Below are positions 62,519 through 64,000 of a DNA stretch of 64,000 nt, in pieces. A program made the translations under genes and the position numbers. Positions within the stretch are counted from its first letter, which is position 1, and each line of letters starts with the position of its first letter. Source of the DNA: a bacterium (lineage in GTDB: Bacteria; Myxococcota_A; Bradymonadia; UBA7976; UBA1532); NCBI GenBank assembly GCA_030427205.1, contig JAUHXC010000009.1:124001-188000 (forward strand), in the 5' to 3' direction. The notes beneath the pieces are model-generated. The model was given only the letters and a program-made list of their open reading frames with translations. It ran no database searches and was not told where the DNA came from.

Positions 62519-63415
62519 TTGAAGCACCCCGTCACGCTCTCCGTCGGGCTGGCCGCCCTGCTGGCCGCAGGCCCGGTCGCGGCCAACGACTGTACCGCCC
62601 CCGGTCAGGCGGCGCTCGACGCCGGCAAGCACGCCGCGGCGGTCACCGCCTTCGAGATCGCGCTGGAGAACCCGGCCTGTGGCAACCACCGCGACGCGGT
62701 GCTGCTGGGGCTGGCCTCGGCGATGCACGGTCAGGCCGAGGCCGACGAGGACGGCCGGCGCTACTGCGACGCCAAGCAGAAGTACATCCTGGTGTCGGAG
62801 AGCATCGACGCCGGGCTGGCGGCCAAGGGCAAAGCGGGCCTCGAAGCGGTCACCGCGCCCTGTGACGAGGCGTGGAAGGGCAGCCTGACCGTCGAGTGCC
62901 CCAGCGGCGCCGAGGCCTACATCGAGCGCCTGGGCGGCGCGAAGGCCTGCCCGGCGACCTTCGAAGGCATCAAGGCCGGCACCTACCAGGGTGAGCTGCG
63001 CGCCGACGGGCGCAGCGCCCCGTTCATCGCCGCGGTCACGCCCGGCGCCGACGTGAAGGTCGAGGCCGAGCTGCCCGCGGCGGGCGGAGGCGGCGGCGGC
63101 ATCTCGACCTGGGCCTGGGTCGCCGCCGGCGCTTCGCTGGCTGCGTTCGCCGGCGCGGGCGTCGCGGCGCTCAATACCCAGACCATCGCCGATCAGGCCA
63201 ACCGGCCGGAGAACGTCGGCGACTTCGATACGCTGCAGGACGACCACGGCACCCAGGCGACGCTGCACTACGCCCTGCTCGGTACGGGCGTCGCGCTGGC
63301 CGGGGTCGCCACGTGGCTCTTCCTCGACGCCGGCGGCGACGAGGCGGCGGCAGACGGGGCCTCGGCGGTCATCACCCCCGAGGGCTTCGGGTTCGGCTGG
63401 CGGGGGAGCTGGTGA
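62519..63415 (+). CDS. Exported PEGA-like protein with C-terminal membrane segments (copy 2)
   Basis: The 298-residue protein starts at a TTG with GAGGAG 5 bp upstream. Signal peptide ending PVAAND. The plan matches the 59914 protein: helical Cys-containing part (NDCTAPGQAALDAGKHAAAVTAFE, NPACGN, RYCDAKQKY), PEGA-like beta domain (SLTVECPSGAEAYIE ... ACPATFEGIKAGTYQGEL), a Gly run (AAGGGGGG), then two membrane segments (TWAWVAAGASLAAFAGAGVAAL and YALLGTGVALAGVATWLFL). Its stop abuts the next lipoprotein start. Confidence 0.82.
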   Translation: MKHPVTLSVGLAALLAAGPVAANDCTAPGQAALDAGKHAAAVTAFEIALENPACGNHRDAVLLGLASAMHGQAEADEDGRRYCDAKQKYILVSESIDAGLAAKGKAGLEAVTAPCDEAWKGSLTVECPSGAEAYIERLGGAKACPATFEGIKAGTYQGELRADGRSAPFIAAVTPGADVKVEAELPAAGGGGGGISTWAWVAAGASLAAFAGAGVAALNTQTIADQANRPENVGDFDTLQDDHGTQATLHYALLGTGVALAGVATWLFLDAGGDEAAADGASAVITPEGFGFGWRGSW

Positions 63416-64000
63416 TGCGGGCGTTGATCGCAATGGGGGCCCTGCTGGCTCTGGCCGCGTGTGTCGCCGAGTTCCCGGCCGAGCCCCCGGAGGTGCCGCC
63501 GGTGCCCGACGGTGACGTGCCCGAGCCCGAACCCGAGCCGGAGCCCGAGCCCGACGGCGCGCCCGAGCCGGAGCCCGAGCCGGTCGACATGATGCCGCCC
63601 GAGCCCGACCTCGGGCCGCAGCCGGAGACGTGCAACGGCGCCGACGACGACCTCGACGACGTGATCGACGAGGACTTCGCGCTCAACCAGCCGTGCGCGA
63701 CGGGCGACGGCATCTGCGGGTTGACCGCCTGCGCCGACGGCGGCGAAGGCACCGAGTGCGTCGCCGCGGCCGAGATGGTCGAGCAGGGCGACGAGACCTG
63801 CAACGGGATCGACGACGACTGCGATGGCACCGTCGACGAGGGCTTCGACGTGGCGGTCGAGTGCACCGTGGGCCAGGGCATCTGCGAGACGTTCGGGCTG
63901 CAGGTGTGCGCCGAGGACGGCGCCGGCACGGTCTGCGACGCGATGGCCGGGCAGCCGGAGGCCGTCGAGTTCTGCGGCAACGGCGACGACGACGACTGCG
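63415..64000 (+). CDS. MopE-type lipoprotein, 3' end outside window
   Basis: The frame is open to the right edge, so this is a partial gene. The ATG at 63415 uses the last base of the previous stop codon and has GGGGGAG 6 bp upstream (GTG at 63412 is the alternative). Signal peptide with lipobox LALAAC. A long Pro/Glu linker (VPEPEPEPEPEPDG ... PEPEPEP) is followed by MopE-type motifs: CNGADDDLDDVIDEDF, CNGIDDDCDGTVDEGF and the start of a third (CGNGDDDDC). It is a fourth member of the 54774-59826 set; whether it also carries the W-C-C domain cannot be seen. Confidence 0.85.
   Translation, partial: MRALIAMGALLALAACVAEFPAEPPEVPPVPDGDVPEPEPEPEPEPDGAPEPEPEPVDMMPPEPDLGPQPETCNGADDDLDDVIDEDFALNQPCATGDGICGLTACADGGEGTECVAAAEMVEQGDETCNGIDDDCDGTVDEGFDVAVECTVGQGICETFGLQVCAEDGAGTVCDAMAGQPEAVEFCGNGDDDDC

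Overview
The window is GC-rich and almost fully coding. Many genes start with GTG or TTG and overlap their neighbour by 4 bp. I found no tRNA, rRNA, insertion sequence or CRISPR array. The gene content points to a Myxococcota-like bacterium (Deltaproteobacteria in the broad sense): many lipoproteins carrying Cys/Asp-rich MopE-type motifs (CDGxDNDCDGxxDE), thrombospondin type 3 repeats, a subtilase ending in a MYXO-CTERM-like tail, and a Ser/Thr kinase set among envelope proteins. The lineage is inferred from gene content, not from a marker gene.

Bases 1-997 hold the end of a contractile tail or injection-system locus: a tail sheath cut by the window edge, and a tail tube gene. Bases 1024-16420 hold a complete purine biosynthesis island. 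One divergent spacer (3513-3756) separates a leftward arm, purD then a purN-Nudix fusion, from a rightward arm: purQ, purA, purB, a purC-purE fusion, purF, purM, purH, a purS-like/purL fusion and a VOC protein. The set covers every step from PRPP to IMP and the two steps on to AMP. No purK is present or needed, because the PurE half is the animal-like class II type, and no separate purS is needed because PurL carries that region.

Bases 16435-34121 are mixed envelope and housekeeping genes: a lipoprotein, an operon of a collagen-like tail-fibre-like protein with a TSP3 lipoprotein, a sorbosone dehydrogenase-like protein, a tandem rhodanese lipoprotein, a CDF metal transporter, a GDPD phosphodiesterase coupled to a large lipoprotein, a 1556-residue DUF4011-type helicase-nuclease, and a HAD phosphatase.

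Bases 34333-53256 start with a giant lipoprotein (3139 residues) built from two classes of Cys/Asp motif, PPC-like domains, a 5'-nucleotidase C-terminal domain and a lamin-tail domain. An HTTM-like membrane protein, small membrane or secreted proteins, the MYXO-CTERM-like subtilase and a sulfatase-fold membrane enzyme with Thr at the nucleophile position follow.

Bases 53266-64000 hold a HEAT-repeat lipoprotein and, divergent from it, a run of same-strand envelope genes. Three consecutive MopE-type lipoproteins share a C-terminal W-C-C repeat domain I do not recognise. Next come a Ser/Thr kinase flanked by two paralogous PEGA-like membrane proteins, and a further MopE-type lipoprotein cut by the right edge.
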